Source: Draconibacterium orientale
Lineage (GTDB): Bacteria > Bacteroidota > Bacteroidia > Bacteroidales > Prolixibacteraceae
Length of the DNA: 41,708 nt
Reading direction: 5' to 3'
NCBI GenBank assembly: GCA_020726265.1
Contig: DYSZ01000013.1
Span: 1 to 41,708 of the forward strand
Shown in pieces: positions 24,547 through 32,966 of the stretch (within the stretch, counting starts at the first letter, position 1; every line of letters starts with the position of its first letter). Under the pieces are notes generated by a model, which was not told the origin of the DNA, did no database searches, and saw only the letters and a list, made by a program, of their open reading frames with translations. Made by a program: the position numbers and the translations under genes.

Positions 24547-24900
24547 TCAGTTTATTTTGTCTTTAAAAGCAATCATCATATTCATAAGGGTCCACGAGAA
24601 TTCGTAGAGTATACCAAATTCTTCCTCCGAAATATAGTTCCTTCTTTTTGCTTTGTGCAAACATGTCACCACTTCAGCCAAAGAACGAATTGAGTAGTTC
24701 ATGAACTTTATGAATTCAGGATTCGTTTGTCCTGTTGAGCCTTCCGAAATGTTCAAAGCAACTGAATCGGCCGCCCTGCGAATTTGAGAAGACAGATTAT
24801 ACAATTCAGCTTTGGGAAAATTACCAGCAATTGCATTAATTTCTTCACCCAAATCCATGGCCTTTTGCCAGATAATCAGCTTCTCAAATTTGAACTCCAT
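24547..24900 (-). CDS. Four-helix-bundle protein (S23/IVS-encoded family)
   Basis: 117 residues matching the four helix bundle protein family (S23, TIGR02436-like), first found in intervening sequences of 23S rRNA genes. Typical sequence: FEKLIIWQKAMDLGEEI (5-21), LYNLSSQIRRAADSVALNIS (33-52), EGSTGQTNPEFIKFMNYSIRS (53-73), then two more helices. The cellular function is unknown; the family also includes the Avd accessory proteins of diversity-generating retroelements, but no reverse transcriptase is nearby. The gene sits between inverted gaagtccgaagacgg repeats, as if moved as a cassette. The ATG matches the family start (MEFKFEKLIIWQKA). Confidence 0.93.
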   Translation of the reverse strand: MEFKFEKLIIWQKAMDLGEEINAIAGNFPKAELYNLSSQIRRAADSVALNISEGSTGQTNPEFIKFMNYSIRSLAEVVTCLHKAKRRNYISEEEFGILYEFSWTLMNMMIAFKDKIN

Positions 24901-24912
24901 CTTATTTCCCTT

Positions 24913-24957
24913 TACCTATCTTTGGTCTTCAGACTCCCGTCTTCGGACTTTCTTCTA
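24913..24957. repeat. Right inverted flank of the four-helix-bundle gene
   Basis: ctcccgtcttcggactt (24934-24950) is the inverted partner of 24509-24526, with one base fewer in the G/C run. The repeat touches the stop codon of the isomerase gene (24955-24957). Confidence 0.7.
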
Positions 24958-25953
24958 TTTTTCTTTTTGCATGGCATCGTCGAAAGCCACGTCTGATGGC
25001 TCAAAGTCGATGTATTTTACAAAATCGCAGGCTTCTTCGGCCCCGGTTTCGCGGTTCATGCCGCTGTCTTCCCATTCAACCGAAAGCGGACCTTTATACC
25101 CGATGTCGTTCAAAGCGCGGATAATATTTTCGAAATCGATTTTACCGCGGCCAAGACTGCGGAAATTCCAGTAACGACGGTTGTCGCCAAATTCCATGTG
25201 GCCGCCAAAAACGCCTACACTTGTTGGTACATCGCTCCAGTAAACATCTTTCATGTGAACATGGAAAATGCGGTCGGAGAATTCATAGATAAATTTCACG
25301 TAATCGACATGCTGGTAACCAAAATGGCTCGGATCGAAATTAAACCCGAAAGCGGGGTGATAATTGAGTGCTTTTAAAGTCTGGTGAGCACTGTGAATAT
25401 CGAAAGCGATTTCGGTAGGATGAACTTCGAGTGCAAATTTTACCCCCAGTTTCTGGTATTCATCAAGAATCGGAATCCAGCGTTTGGCAAAATCGGCATA
25501 ACCTTCCTGAATCATTGCCGGCGGCACGGGCGGGAAAGAGTATAAAAGGTGCCAGACAGGGCTCCCGGTAAAACCAACCACTGTGTCGAGGCCAAGCATT
25601 TTGGCTACTTTAGCGGTTCTGATCATTTCTTCGGCAGCCCGCCGATGTACACCTTCCGGATCGCCGTCACCCCAAACATGCGGACTGGCTATGCTTTTGT
25701 GGCGGATATCGATGTTATCGGAAACACACTGTCCGTCGAGGTGGGTCGAAATGGCGAATAATTTCAGTTCGTATTTTTTAAGCAGGGCTTTCCGGGCATC
25801 GCAATAAGCCTGGTCGGCTTTTGCAACTTCCATGTGGTCGCCCCAGCAGCAGAGTTCAATGCCGTCGTACCCAAACTCCTGTGCTTTCTGGCAGATGGTT
25901 TCAATGGGAAGGTCGGCCCACTGTCCGGTAAATAATGTAACTGGTCTGGACAT
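24955..25953 (-). CDS. Sugar phosphate isomerase/epimerase-like TIM-barrel protein
   Basis: 332 residues from the ATG at 25953 ([20 protein letters not shown]). It is a xylose-isomerase-like (AP endonuclease 2 superfamily) TIM barrel. Visible barrel strands with likely metal ligands: [25 protein letters not shown] (Glu), [15 protein letters not shown] (Asp and His), [10 protein letters not shown] (His) and [15 protein letters not shown] (Glu). Such enzymes isomerise or dehydrate ketoses, inosose or 3-keto-sugars; the substrate is not identified. The open frame extends 31 codons further to 26046, but that stretch is encoded by repeat R4 ([14 protein letters not shown]), so I reject it. It follows the Gfo/Idh/MocA oxidoreductase gene by 165 bases on the same strand and may act after it in one pathway. 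Confidence 0.9.
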   Translation of the reverse strand: MSRPVTLFTGQWADLPIETICQKAQEFGYDGIELCCWGDHMEVAKADQAYCDARKALLKKYELKLFAISTHLDGQCVSDNIDIRHKSIASPHVWGDGDPEGVHRRAAEEMIRTAKVAKMLGLDTVVGFTGSPVWHLLYSFPPVPPAMIQEGYADFAKRWIPILDEYQKLGVKFALEVHPTEIAFDIHSAHQTLKALNYHPAFGFNFDPSHFGYQHVDYVKFIYEFSDRIFHVHMKDVYWSDVPTSVGVFGGHMEFGDNRRYWNFRSLGRGKIDFENIIRALNDIGYKGPLSVEWEDSGMNRETGAEEACDFVKYIDFEPSDVAFDDAMQKEK

Positions 25954-25967
25954 AATATGATTTTTTA

Positions 25968-26008
25968 AAGCCTCACCCCCAGCCCCTCTCCCAAGGAGAG
26001 GGGAGTTT
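25968..26008 (+). repeat. REP-like repeat R4
   Basis: aagcctcacccccagcccct followed by ctcccaaggagaggggag, with the cctctc/gagagg arms able to pair. It lies just upstream of the true isomerase start and creates a false N-terminal extension. Confidence 0.8.
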
Positions 26009-26081
26009 GCAAAGACAGTTGTTATTTGAAATATTTTATTTTTCAATTTATTTATAGAATTAGTGCGAAGGTGTCTCCGCC

Positions 26082-26120
26082 TTAGGTTCTCCCCCTGTGG
26101 GGGAGCCAGAGAGGGCTTCT
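26082..26120 (-). repeat. REP-like repeat R5 at the 3' end of the oxidoreductase gene
   Basis: On the minus strand it reads agaagccctctctggctccc, then ccacagggggagaacctaa. The stem ctccccc/gggggag has a four-base core loop. It begins inside the stop codon (26119-26121) of the oxidoreductase gene. Confidence 0.75.
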
Positions 26121-27276
26121 ATTCGAATTTCACCCATTTGGTGGTGTCGTCGTAACCGGCTTTTACCACGGTGTCGATAAACTGCATTCCGCGGATTCCA
26201 TCTTCCACATCCGGGAAATCGAGCATTTCGGCAGTTGGTTGCTGTCCGTTGGCTTTAGCGCGGACCGTAAGCGAGAAGTTTCGGTAGATATTGGCAAAAG
26301 CTTCGAGATAACCTTCGGGGTGACCTCCCGGAACGCGGGTATTGTGTGCGGCTACAGCACTATCGAGGCTAGTGCCGACCCTTAAAACCTGCATAGGTTG
26401 TCCGAGCCATTTCAGTGTTAATGTGTTTGGCTCCATTTGTTCCCAGTCCAACCCTCCTTTATCACCGTAAACCCTGATGCGGATGGCATTTTCTTCGCCG
26501 GCAGCAATTTGAGTGGCCATTAAAACACCTTTAGCTCCATTGTCGAATCGGAGAAGACAAGCTCCGTCGTCGTCGAGCAACCGGTTGGGGACGAATACAT
26601 TCAGTTCGGCACAGAGTTCTGTAACTTTTAGACTAGTCATGTATTCGGCCAAATGATGGGCGTGTGTACCAATGTCGCCCATACAACCCGCTTTACCCGA
26701 GCGTTTTGGGTCGGTGCGCCACGAAGCTTGTGGGTTTCCTGTATCTTCGAGTTTTGAAGAAAGCCAGCCCTGTGGATATTCAACAAAAATTTTGCGGATT
26801 TTGCCAAGTTTGCCATCGGCAATCATTTGCCGTGCATGTTTCACCGCCGGATACCCAGAGTATGTATGCGTGAGCGCAAAAGTGAGCCCGGTTTCATCTA
26901 TCTTTTCTTTCAGTTTGTAGGCTTCTTCGAGCGTAAAAGTCATTGGTTTGTCTAAAACCACGTGAAACCCATTTTCGAGTGCCATGATGGCGGGATCGAA
27001 ATGCATAAAATTCGGGGTAACGATGGAAACAAAGTTCATGCGTTGGCCTTCCGGGAGTTGTGCTTCTTTTTCAAACATTTCCTGGTAGGTGGTGTAAACC
27101 CGGTCGTCGGGGAGATAATACAACTTACCTGACGATTTTGAGATTTCAGGATTAATACTGAAACAGCCGCAAACCAGTTCAATCTGGTTGTCCATTAAAG
27201 CTGCCAGGCGGTGAACTGCCCCGATAAAAGCATCGGTTCCGCCACCAACCATACCCATTCTGAGTTTTCTATTCAT
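26119..27276 (-). CDS. Gfo/Idh/MocA-family NAD(P)-dependent oxidoreductase
   Basis: 385 residues from the ATG at 27276. The N-terminal Rossmann fold has GMVGGGTDAFIGAVHR (8-23), and NFVSIVTPNFMHFDPAIMAL follows. The family hallmark Lys-Pro appears in VVLDKPMTFTLEEAY, and the second active-site segment is GDIGTHAHHLAEYM. Members oxidise or reduce hydroxyls of sugars, inositols or their derivatives. Unlike many relatives there is no Tat signal, so the protein is cytoplasmic. It pairs with the TIM-barrel isomerase downstream, a common combination for 3-keto-sugar or inositol pathways; the exact substrate is unknown. Nine upstream codons (to 27303) are open, but the chosen ATG gives the standard family start. 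Confidence 0.92.
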   Translation of the reverse strand: MNRKLRMGMVGGGTDAFIGAVHRLAALMDNQIELVCGCFSINPEISKSSGKLYYLPDDRVYTTYQEMFEKEAQLPEGQRMNFVSIVTPNFMHFDPAIMALENGFHVVLDKPMTFTLEEAYKLKEKIDETGLTFALTHTYSGYPAVKHARQMIADGKLGKIRKIFVEYPQGWLSSKLEDTGNPQASWRTDPKRSGKAGCMGDIGTHAHHLAEYMTSLKVTELCAELNVFVPNRLLDDDGACLLRFDNGAKGVLMATQIAAGEENAIRIRVYGDKGGLDWEQMEPNTLTLKWLGQPMQVLRVGTSLDSAVAAHNTRVPGGHPEGYLEAFANIYRNFSLTVRAKANGQQPTAEMLDFPDVEDGIRGMQFIDTVVKAGYDDTTKWVKFE

Positions 27277-27581
27277 AATTGATTTTTTTAGTTGATTTAG
27301 CATTTTACACGGCTAAAATTAGCAACCTTTTTGAAAAGCGGAATAATGAACCAAACTGTTTTATTGAATCAACCAAAGTTATTTTTCTATTGGCTATTTT
27401 TAACATCATTGCATATTACCAGTAACAAATTGTTTATTTGTTTTTTTGATATAAACCACCTGAAAAATCGATAATCTTCTTTACAATTTTTAACTAAGTT
27501 TACCTCCACAATTAATCTGAAAGAGGAAAATACGTAAAACATTTATTTCAATTTTAAAACGAATTTCAAAAACTTACAATT
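27277..27581. other. Divergent intergenic region
   Basis: 305 AT-rich bases between the oxidoreductase gene (minus) and the lipoprotein-like gene (plus). One minus-strand TAACTTTG (27381-27374) could be a -7 element for the oxidoreductase, about 100 bases from its start. No ORF or clear hairpin was seen. Confidence 0.4.
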
Positions 27582-28229
27582 ATGAAAATCAGCATCCTAT
27601 TAATTATTGTGATTGTTTTTGCCGAGTCGTGCGATTTAATTAAATCAGACGCAAAAAGCTCTGATTCAATCAGCGGAACTACTGATATCCCTATCAATAC
27701 TGTTGGTAACACCTTTTCTAACAATGTTTCTATAGGAACAGGGTCTTATTCGGGGAGTATTGCAATTACAGCAGTAAACGATGGTGTAGCCACCGTAAAA
27801 TTTCAATTGCCACTTCCGGCGAATGTACCGGCGTTGACCGTAATTCCCTCGAAGTACAAAAATACTTCGGGAAAACTTTCGTGCGAAGGAAAATTTAAAA
27901 TGACCGACGAAGGTATTCTGGATTTTAACAACAAAGAACACGAACCTTTTGTATTGGTGAAATACGATGGCAAGGTAGGCGATAAGTACACTCACAAAAA
28001 AAGCGATGGTACTACCATGGTTCGCGAAGTTGTCAGAAAATCATCGGACGATGATTTTTACTGGAATGGGATGATTATTAAAACCATTGATGTGGAACAA
28101 AGCTCAAACATTCCGGGTGTTGATCACATTCTCTATTTTTGTAATCATAAATTCGGAGTAGTTGCAGTTCGTTTTAAAATGGAAGATGGCAGTCAGATGC
28201 AACTTAATGTTGTGCCATCAAAATATTGA
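27582..28229 (+). CDS. Hypothetical exported lipoprotein-like protein
   Basis: 215 residues, no family recognised. The N-terminal hydrophobic segment MKISILLIIVIVFAESC has a loose lipobox with Cys17, followed by a Ser/Asp-rich linker (18-40). The rest looks beta-rich, with NVSIGTGSYSGSIAIT, ATVKFQLPLPANVPALTVIPSKY and a C-terminal MQLNVVPSKY that echoes the earlier VIPSKY. Two such echoes may mean two related halves. It is followed after nine bases by a small membrane protein, then an overlapping papain-like enzyme gene, so the three may be an operon. It is probably located at the periplasmic side of a membrane or on the surface. Confidence 0.7.
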   Translation: MKISILLIIVIVFAESCDLIKSDAKSSDSISGTTDIPINTVGNTFSNNVSIGTGSYSGSIAITAVNDGVATVKFQLPLPANVPALTVIPSKYKNTSGKLSCEGKFKMTDEGILDFNNKEHEPFVLVKYDGKVGDKYTHKKSDGTTMVREVVRKSSDDDFYWNGMIIKTIDVEQSSNIPGVDHILYFCNHKFGVVAVRFKMEDGSQMQLNVVPSKY

Positions 28230-28238
28230 TTCGTTGCT

Positions 28239-28739
28239 ATGTTGAATTTTAAATTTTTATTGCCCGTGAGTTTCAGGCTCGTGGGCATTGTTTTTTTTAT
28301 TAGTGGGGTACTCATAGGGTTCACTCGCTTTTATCTGGGAATAAAACCAAAACTACTTAACATGAAAGTTTTTGCTGTTTATTCTGAATACCTCGACGAA
28401 AAATACATGAAAGCAGTGCAAAACAATGTAGGAGAAGAAGTGACTATTTTTTTGATTATTACAGGCCTTTTTCTGTTTGCCTTTTCCAGAGAGAAATTGG
28501 AAAACGAAATCATTCATCAAATCAGGTATAAGTCGATGATAATGAGTTTTTACCTGAGTTATGCCTTTATACTGGCAGCTAACTTTTTTACTTTTGGCTT
28601 TGCCTTTATTTATATGTTGATTTTCTATTCAGGAGTGCCATTGCTGGCTTATATTCTGTTATTTCAATTTCATTTGTACCTGTTCCGGAAAAATAGTACC
28701 AAAATTTCAGAATCCGTGAATCGCGAAAATAACGAATGA
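28239..28739 (+). CDS. Small multi-spanning membrane protein, unknown function
   Basis: 166 residues, no family recognised. Hydrophobic helices lie at about 12-34 (FRLVGIVFFISGVLIGFTRF), 67-83 (EVTIFLIITGLFLFAF), 101-122 and 124-147. A hydrophilic loop (36-65) includes YSEYLDEKYMKAVQNNVGE. The stop overlaps the start of the next gene by four bases (ATGA), strong evidence of translational coupling with the YiiX-like enzyme. It may anchor or assist that enzyme; this is inference. Confidence 0.75.
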   Translation: MLNFKFLLPVSFRLVGIVFFISGVLIGFTRFYLGIKPKLLNMKVFAVYSEYLDEKYMKAVQNNVGEEVTIFLIITGLFLFAFSREKLENEIIHQIRYKSMIMSFYLSYAFILAANFFTFGFAFIYMLIFYSGVPLLAYILLFQFHLYLFRKNSTKISESVNRENNE

Positions 28740-29413
28740 AGAAATTGCTTTTCATATTTCCTGTGTTGGTGGTTTTGGTTTTTCTTTTTTCAGGCATTTT
28801 CCGAAAAGAAATTCAGCCTGCACCAGATAACATAAAAACTATTACAGAGAACCAGTATTTTGAATTGCAGAAAGGCGATATTCTTGTAAGGCCCAACTGG
28901 AGCTGGTTACAGGGAAGCAGCTCCGTTGAAGGCGGAAGAAAATACGGGCATGTTGCCATTGTTACAAAAGGTGAATCAGGTTCAACTATTTCTGAATCTT
29001 TGGAAAAAGCTTTGGTTGTGGAAGCACTTTTTTTTGACCAAGCTACCAAAGAGTTTCAGTTTAAAAAGGAAAACCAAATTCGCGAGGGGAAAGCCATAGT
29101 TTCGTTTGGAAAAAAATACACAGGTATCCGCTACAGGCTTCGCATTCCGCTTACCGAAGACCAAAAACAGCAAATTATCACATTTTCTCAGGCACAGCTC
29201 AACGGCGGTTACAATATTTTATCACTAAAAAGAAAAAATTCAAAGGACAAAAAGTTTGAAAACCTCGATTGGCACTGTGCCACAATCGTCTGGCAGGCAT
29301 ATTACCTGGCAACAGGAATCGATATCGATGCCAACGGCGGAATATTTATTTATCCTTCCGATATTATTGCAAGCCCGGTTTTTGATCAGCCCGGTGGAAT
29401 TGTCCGTTTTTAA
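28736..29413 (+). CDS. YiiX-like permuted papain-fold (NlpC/P60 superfamily) hydrolase
   Basis: 225 residues. An N-terminal membrane anchor or signal (3-21) precedes a domain with the circularly permuted NlpC/P60 order: LQKGDILVRPNWSW (44-57), catalytic His in RKYGHVAIVTKG (H72), VVEALF with a possible third residue (E96), and catalytic Cys late in NLDWHCATIVWQAYYLATGI (C181). Permuted members are amidases or thioesterases that may act on acyl groups, lipids or peptidoglycan; the substrate cannot be told. The domain should face the periplasm. The start overlaps the upstream membrane-protein gene by four bases, so the two are co-translated. Confidence 0.85.
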   Translation: MKKLLFIFPVLVVLVFLFSGIFRKEIQPAPDNIKTITENQYFELQKGDILVRPNWSWLQGSSSVEGGRKYGHVAIVTKGESGSTISESLEKALVVEALFFDQATKEFQFKKENQIREGKAIVSFGKKYTGIRYRLRIPLTEDQKQQIITFSQAQLNGGYNILSLKRKNSKDKKFENLDWHCATIVWQAYYLATGIDIDANGGIFIYPSDIIASPVFDQPGGIVRF

Positions 29414-29421
29414 ATCCAAAG

Positions 29422-30036
29422 TTAATCTGTACTTCCTGGAAATTCCTTTTCAATAAAGTAGTTGTGAATTTTACGGAGAAAAGCGAGCATGAATAAACCT
29501 CCCAGTGCAGCTGCCAACATGTCGGTTTGCGAATCCCAGATATCGCCTTGTGTACCCAGAAAAGCCGATGGATCCTTACCAGCAATCTGAAAAGCAATGT
29601 ATTCAATGAGTTCATAAACCGATGTGGTAGCCATTACAATGCAAAAAGATATAAAATTGATCAGTTTCGAACCTGAAATGTAATTTCTTCGGATAAAAAT
29701 TTCCCGGCTAATCAGCGCCGGCACAATTCCCTGAATAAAATGTCCAAACTTATCGAAGTTGTTTCGTGAATGCCCGTAATGGTTTTGTATCCACTCAAAA
29801 ACCGGAACTCTCGAGAATGTATAATGTGCCCCGATAAACATAAGGTAACATGATAACAAGATGGCAGAATAGGTAAACATGGTGAACCTGAACTTTGGAA
29901 ATGTAAAATACAGAATAGTCAGCCCGATAATTACAGGGAGAACTTCTCCTATCCAATGACCATAATTACGTGGCTGAATAGCCGATAAAATTAATCCGGC
30001 AAAAAACATCACAAGCAAAATCCAATATTTCTTCAT
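29422..30036 (-). CDS. DUF2238 (YjdF-like) integral membrane protein
   Basis: 204 residues with six predicted helices. It shows the typical pattern of the DUF2238/YjdF family: ILSAIQPRNYGHWIGEVLPV, GAHYTFSRVPVFEW, the HYGHSRNNFDKFGHFIQGIVPAL loop, and TTSVYELIEYIAF followed by FLGTQGDIWDSQTDMLAAALGG. Conserved His and Asp residues in the loops suggest a membrane-embedded enzyme or metal site, but the function is not known. It converges on the YiiX-like gene with eight bases between the stops and has its own upstream region. The ATG is the first in frame and begins the first helix. Confidence 0.92.
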   Translation of the reverse strand: MKKYWILLVMFFAGLILSAIQPRNYGHWIGEVLPVIIGLTILYFTFPKFRFTMFTYSAILLSCYLMFIGAHYTFSRVPVFEWIQNHYGHSRNNFDKFGHFIQGIVPALISREIFIRRNYISGSKLINFISFCIVMATTSVYELIEYIAFQIAGKDPSAFLGTQGDIWDSQTDMLAAALGGLFMLAFLRKIHNYFIEKEFPGSTD

Positions 30037-30219
30037 CCGTTAGTGTTGATAAAAAGGTTTTTATCTTTCTGATTCAGCGGTGCAAAATAACCATATTTCT
30101 GATAACAGCAGTTGGCGTACCAGCTGTTTTACTAACCTTTAAAACTTAAAGTATAATTTTTAAGTTGAAAATGATTTCGACCTGAATCCTTACCAACAAA
30201 TCACTAATTTTATCGCTCA

Positions 30220-30227
30220 TAATTTTG
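30220..30227 (+). promoter_or_regulatory. -7 element upstream of the Tat TIM-barrel gene
   Basis: TAATTTTG lies 23 bases before the ATG at 30251 and matches TAnnTTTG. No TTG at the ideal distance. Confidence 0.42.
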
Positions 30228-30250
30228 AAAATAACTAAATCGATAAAACT

Positions 30251-31180
30251 ATGGAGAGAAGAAATTTTATACGAAATGCCGCGTTCAGCGGGATTGCACT
30301 TACCGGAGTAACTGGCGCAATGAATGCCTCGGCCGCTGGTAGTGTTACATCGAATAACCCAAAATTTAAGCTTAAATATGCTCCCGGCCTGGGAACATTT
30401 AAAGAACATGCAGGCTCCGACCCTATCGACAACATCAAATTTATAGCCGACCAGGGTTTCCGTGCCATTTTCGATAACGGGCTTATGGGAAAAGAGCCAG
30501 CATTACAGGAAAAAATTGCAGCCGAGCTTGCTCGTCAGAACATGGATTTGGGCCCGTTTGTTCTCTACGCCGATTTCAGTGTACGCACGATGGTGCTCGA
30601 TAATGAAGAGGTTCGTGAAATGCTCAGGAAAAAAATGCAGGACGGAATTGAGGTGCACAAACGTACCGGCGTAAAATATGCACTTGTGGTTCCCGGTCGT
30701 TATGACGAAAAACTGCACTGGGATTACCAAACCACCAATGTGATAAAAAACCTGCGTATGTGCTGCGACATTCTGGGCGGATCGGGAATGAAACTTGTAC
30801 TCGAACCTTTAAATGCACACACCGATCATCCCGGCCTTTTCCTTACAGGAATGCCACAGGCCAACATGATTTGCACTGCTGTAAATCACCCTGCCTGTAA
30901 AATTGTTGACGATATGTATCATCAGCAGATTACCGAAGGAAACATCATCCCGAATATTGATATGTGCTGGGAAAATATTGGCGCTTTCCATATTGGCGAC
31001 AACCCCGGTCGTAAAGAACCTACCACCGGAGAAATCAATTACAAAAACGTGTTTAAACACATTTACAGTAAGGGTTACGATGGTGTTTTGTGTTGCGAAC
31101 ATGGCATGAGCAAAAAAGGAAAAGAAGGCGAACTCGCCTGGATAAACGCTTACCGTGAAGTGGATTCGTTTGAGGTGTAA
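30251..31180 (+). CDS. Tat-exported hydroxypyruvate isomerase-like TIM-barrel protein
   Basis: 309 residues. The Tat signal (MERRNFIRNAAFSGIALTG, cleavage near residue 29) has a twin-arginine motif ERRNFIR. The barrel is of the Hyi/xylose-isomerase-like family. Likely metal ligands are in KLVLEPLNAHTDHPG (Glu), CKIVDDMYHQQITEGN (Asp and His), AFHIGDNPGRKEPTTGEINY, and DGVLCCEHGMS (Glu). Exported relatives occur in Bacteroidota sugar clusters, and their substrate is rarely known. It stands alone between DUF2238 and the AraC gene. A link with the isomerase/oxidoreductase pair 3-4 kb away, or with the GH cluster, is possible but not shown. Confidence 0.9.
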   Translation: MERRNFIRNAAFSGIALTGVTGAMNASAAGSVTSNNPKFKLKYAPGLGTFKEHAGSDPIDNIKFIADQGFRAIFDNGLMGKEPALQEKIAAELARQNMDLGPFVLYADFSVRTMVLDNEEVREMLRKKMQDGIEVHKRTGVKYALVVPGRYDEKLHWDYQTTNVIKNLRMCCDILGGSGMKLVLEPLNAHTDHPGLFLTGMPQANMICTAVNHPACKIVDDMYHQQITEGNIIPNIDMCWENIGAFHIGDNPGRKEPTTGEINYKNVFKHIYSKGYDGVLCCEHGMSKKGKEGELAWINAYREVDSFEV

Positions 31181-31361
31181 AATATACTTGATATGAAAGG
31201 CCAGGCTAACACAAATAATCCGGGTTTTTTTGCTTCATTTACTTATATTATTATGCAACACTGCCAGTAAGCTGAATTTACCGCACAAAAGGCTAAAACT
31301 GCAATAAAACTGAGAATGTTATTTCATATTGAAAGGGAATCTTAAGTCAACCAAAAATTTT

Positions 31362-32519
31362 ATGCTGGAAGATCTGGTTATTTATACTCCTATGTATGTC
31401 ACCCTTTTTTGGGCAATCATTTTACTTATCACCAAAAGAGAAAACAACCGGGCCAAATTCTTTCTGGGTATTTTTATGTTTTTTGCCTTTTTACTTTACT
31501 TATCTCATGCCCATTTTTTTAAAAAAACCATAAGCGTATTTCATTATCTCGACCCCATTTACATGCTTGCTTCGCTTTCGGTTTACCCGCTGTATTATTG
31601 GTACATCAGGCTACTCTCGGTTGAAACTATCTACCGCCGTATTAATTTACTGATGCTTTTACCCGGAGTTTTACTCGCAACTGCTTCGTTAGTAATTTAC
31701 CAACTGATGAGCGAAGAAGAAAGAATAGCCTATTTTAATAATTACCTTTTTAATAAAGAAAGTGTGACGCAGCTATCGATTCTGATGCAGATTCAGCGAA
31801 CAATTTATCTGATAAGCAGAATCGTTTTTGTAATTCAGGTTTTAGTGCTTTTGTTCCATGGCCGAAAGTTAATTATCAGGTATCAGAAAAATATTGCCAA
31901 TTTTTATTCCAACCTCGAAAACCGATCTATTCTTTGGGTGAAATATTTGTTGTACTCTATCGTAATAACCTCACTTTTGAGTATTGCGTTTAATCTGCTG
32001 GGCCGCAGTTTTTTTCTTGATGTACCTCTGTTACTTTTAATTCCTTCTCTCCTCTTTAGTGTTCTTCTTTTTCTTATTGGCTTTCAGGGTTACATGCAAA
32101 ACCATACTGTTTATGATTTGCAACTTGACGAGTTACAAAGTGACCCCGTTGTTGTAAAAAAGGTCAATATCGAAAAACTGAAAGAAAGATTAATCGAATT
32201 GTTTGTGCATGGTAACGTGTATAAAAATTCTGATTTAAAAATCACGCAGGTTTCGGAGATGTTAAATACCAACAGAACGTATATTTCCAAGCTTATCAAC
32301 ACCGAATTCTCATGTACCTTCAGTGAGTTTGTGAATCGTTACCGGGTTGAAGAAGCCAAACGACTTTTAGGCGAAGAAATATCAAAAAGCTACTCACTTG
32401 ATTATATCTCTGAAAAATCGGGCTTCGGTTCGATGGTGAATTTTATGCGGGTATTCAAGGAGATTGAAGGAAAAACACCCGGTAATTATCGCGATACAGC
32501 GGTAAAAAACAAAAAGTGA
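31362..32519 (+). CDS. Membrane-anchored AraC-family transcriptional regulator
   Basis: 385 residues from the ATG at 31362. Seven hydrophobic helices fill the first 240 residues (for example MYVTLFWAIILLIT, FFLGIFMFFAFLLYLSHA, LLMLLPGVLLATASLVIY, VPLLLLIPSLLFSVLLFLIG). A C-terminal AraC double helix-turn-helix follows (about 275-380), with LKITQVSEMLNTNRTYISKL, INTEFSCTFSEFVNRYRVEE and SLDYISEKSGFGSMVNFMRV. This architecture is frequent in Bacteroidota and probably senses a membrane or extracellular cue. It precedes the GH30-GH2 pair, convergent with it, and may regulate it; that is inference. A TTG start at 31329 would add 11 residues and is less likely. A hairpin terminator follows. Confidence 0.92.
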   Translation: MLEDLVIYTPMYVTLFWAIILLITKRENNRAKFFLGIFMFFAFLLYLSHAHFFKKTISVFHYLDPIYMLASLSVYPLYYWYIRLLSVETIYRRINLLMLLPGVLLATASLVIYQLMSEEERIAYFNNYLFNKESVTQLSILMQIQRTIYLISRIVFVIQVLVLLFHGRKLIIRYQKNIANFYSNLENRSILWVKYLLYSIVITSLLSIAFNLLGRSFFLDVPLLLLIPSLLFSVLLFLIGFQGYMQNHTVYDLQLDELQSDPVVVKKVNIEKLKERLIELFVHGNVYKNSDLKITQVSEMLNTNRTYISKLINTEFSCTFSEFVNRYRVEEAKRLLGEEISKSYSLDYISEKSGFGSMVNFMRVFKEIEGKTPGNYRDTAVKNKK

Positions 32520-32966
32520 GGATGCTGTCATCAGAATAAATTACTTCAACGAAATTTCTCAGCTATTATAAAAAAGGAAAAGGAAGTTGGGTCGCGCTTC
32601 CTTTTAAAAATTTGCCTGTTGTTGTTAACAAGTTTAACCGGGGGCCGGAAATCGAACTATCTGCTCTTACAGAAAATTCATTTCCGAATATTTTGAGCGA
32701 CTTCTGGTCGTTTTTTAATCGGCTGCAAATGTTGTCTTTTGTTTTGTCACGCTAATAGTCAAAAGGTAAAAACAAAACTCAGATTGTAAAAAACACGTGG
32801 TACATCAAAAACAGGAAGATTATAAATTGCTGCTTTTAAACTTTTTATATTTCCTGAATGCCTTCTCCAAAATGCTGGGTGAATATTAAGAAAACAACAC
32901 CAGCTTTGTGAAAAAAGTGGTGTCGTACATTTTAAGTGAATAGAACAGCCGGGTAATACGCCTGAA
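32520..32966. other. Intergenic region with terminator, no gene recognised
   Basis: 447 bases between the convergent AraC and GH2 genes. Besides the hairpin at 32578-32605 it holds only short broken frames with no recognisable family, so possibly decayed sequence. The segment near 32840-32896 has a short plus-strand frame (YFLNAFSKMLGEY) without context. Confidence 0.4.
32578..32605 (+). terminator. Probable terminator after the AraC-family gene
   Basis: aaaaggaag (32578-32586) pairs perfectly with cttcctttt (32597-32605) around a ten-base loop. It lies 58 bases after the stop. The T-tract is formed mainly by the 3' arm, so efficiency is uncertain. It could serve both converging genes. Confidence 0.6.

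Noticed and set aside
24547-24900. Avd component of a diversity-generating retroelement
   Set aside because: The protein belongs to the broad four-helix-bundle family, but there is no reverse transcriptase, template repeat or variable repeat in the window.
32600-32966. Decayed gene between AraC and GH2
   Set aside because: Only short frames of 15-40 codons, none resembling a known family strongly enough to name.
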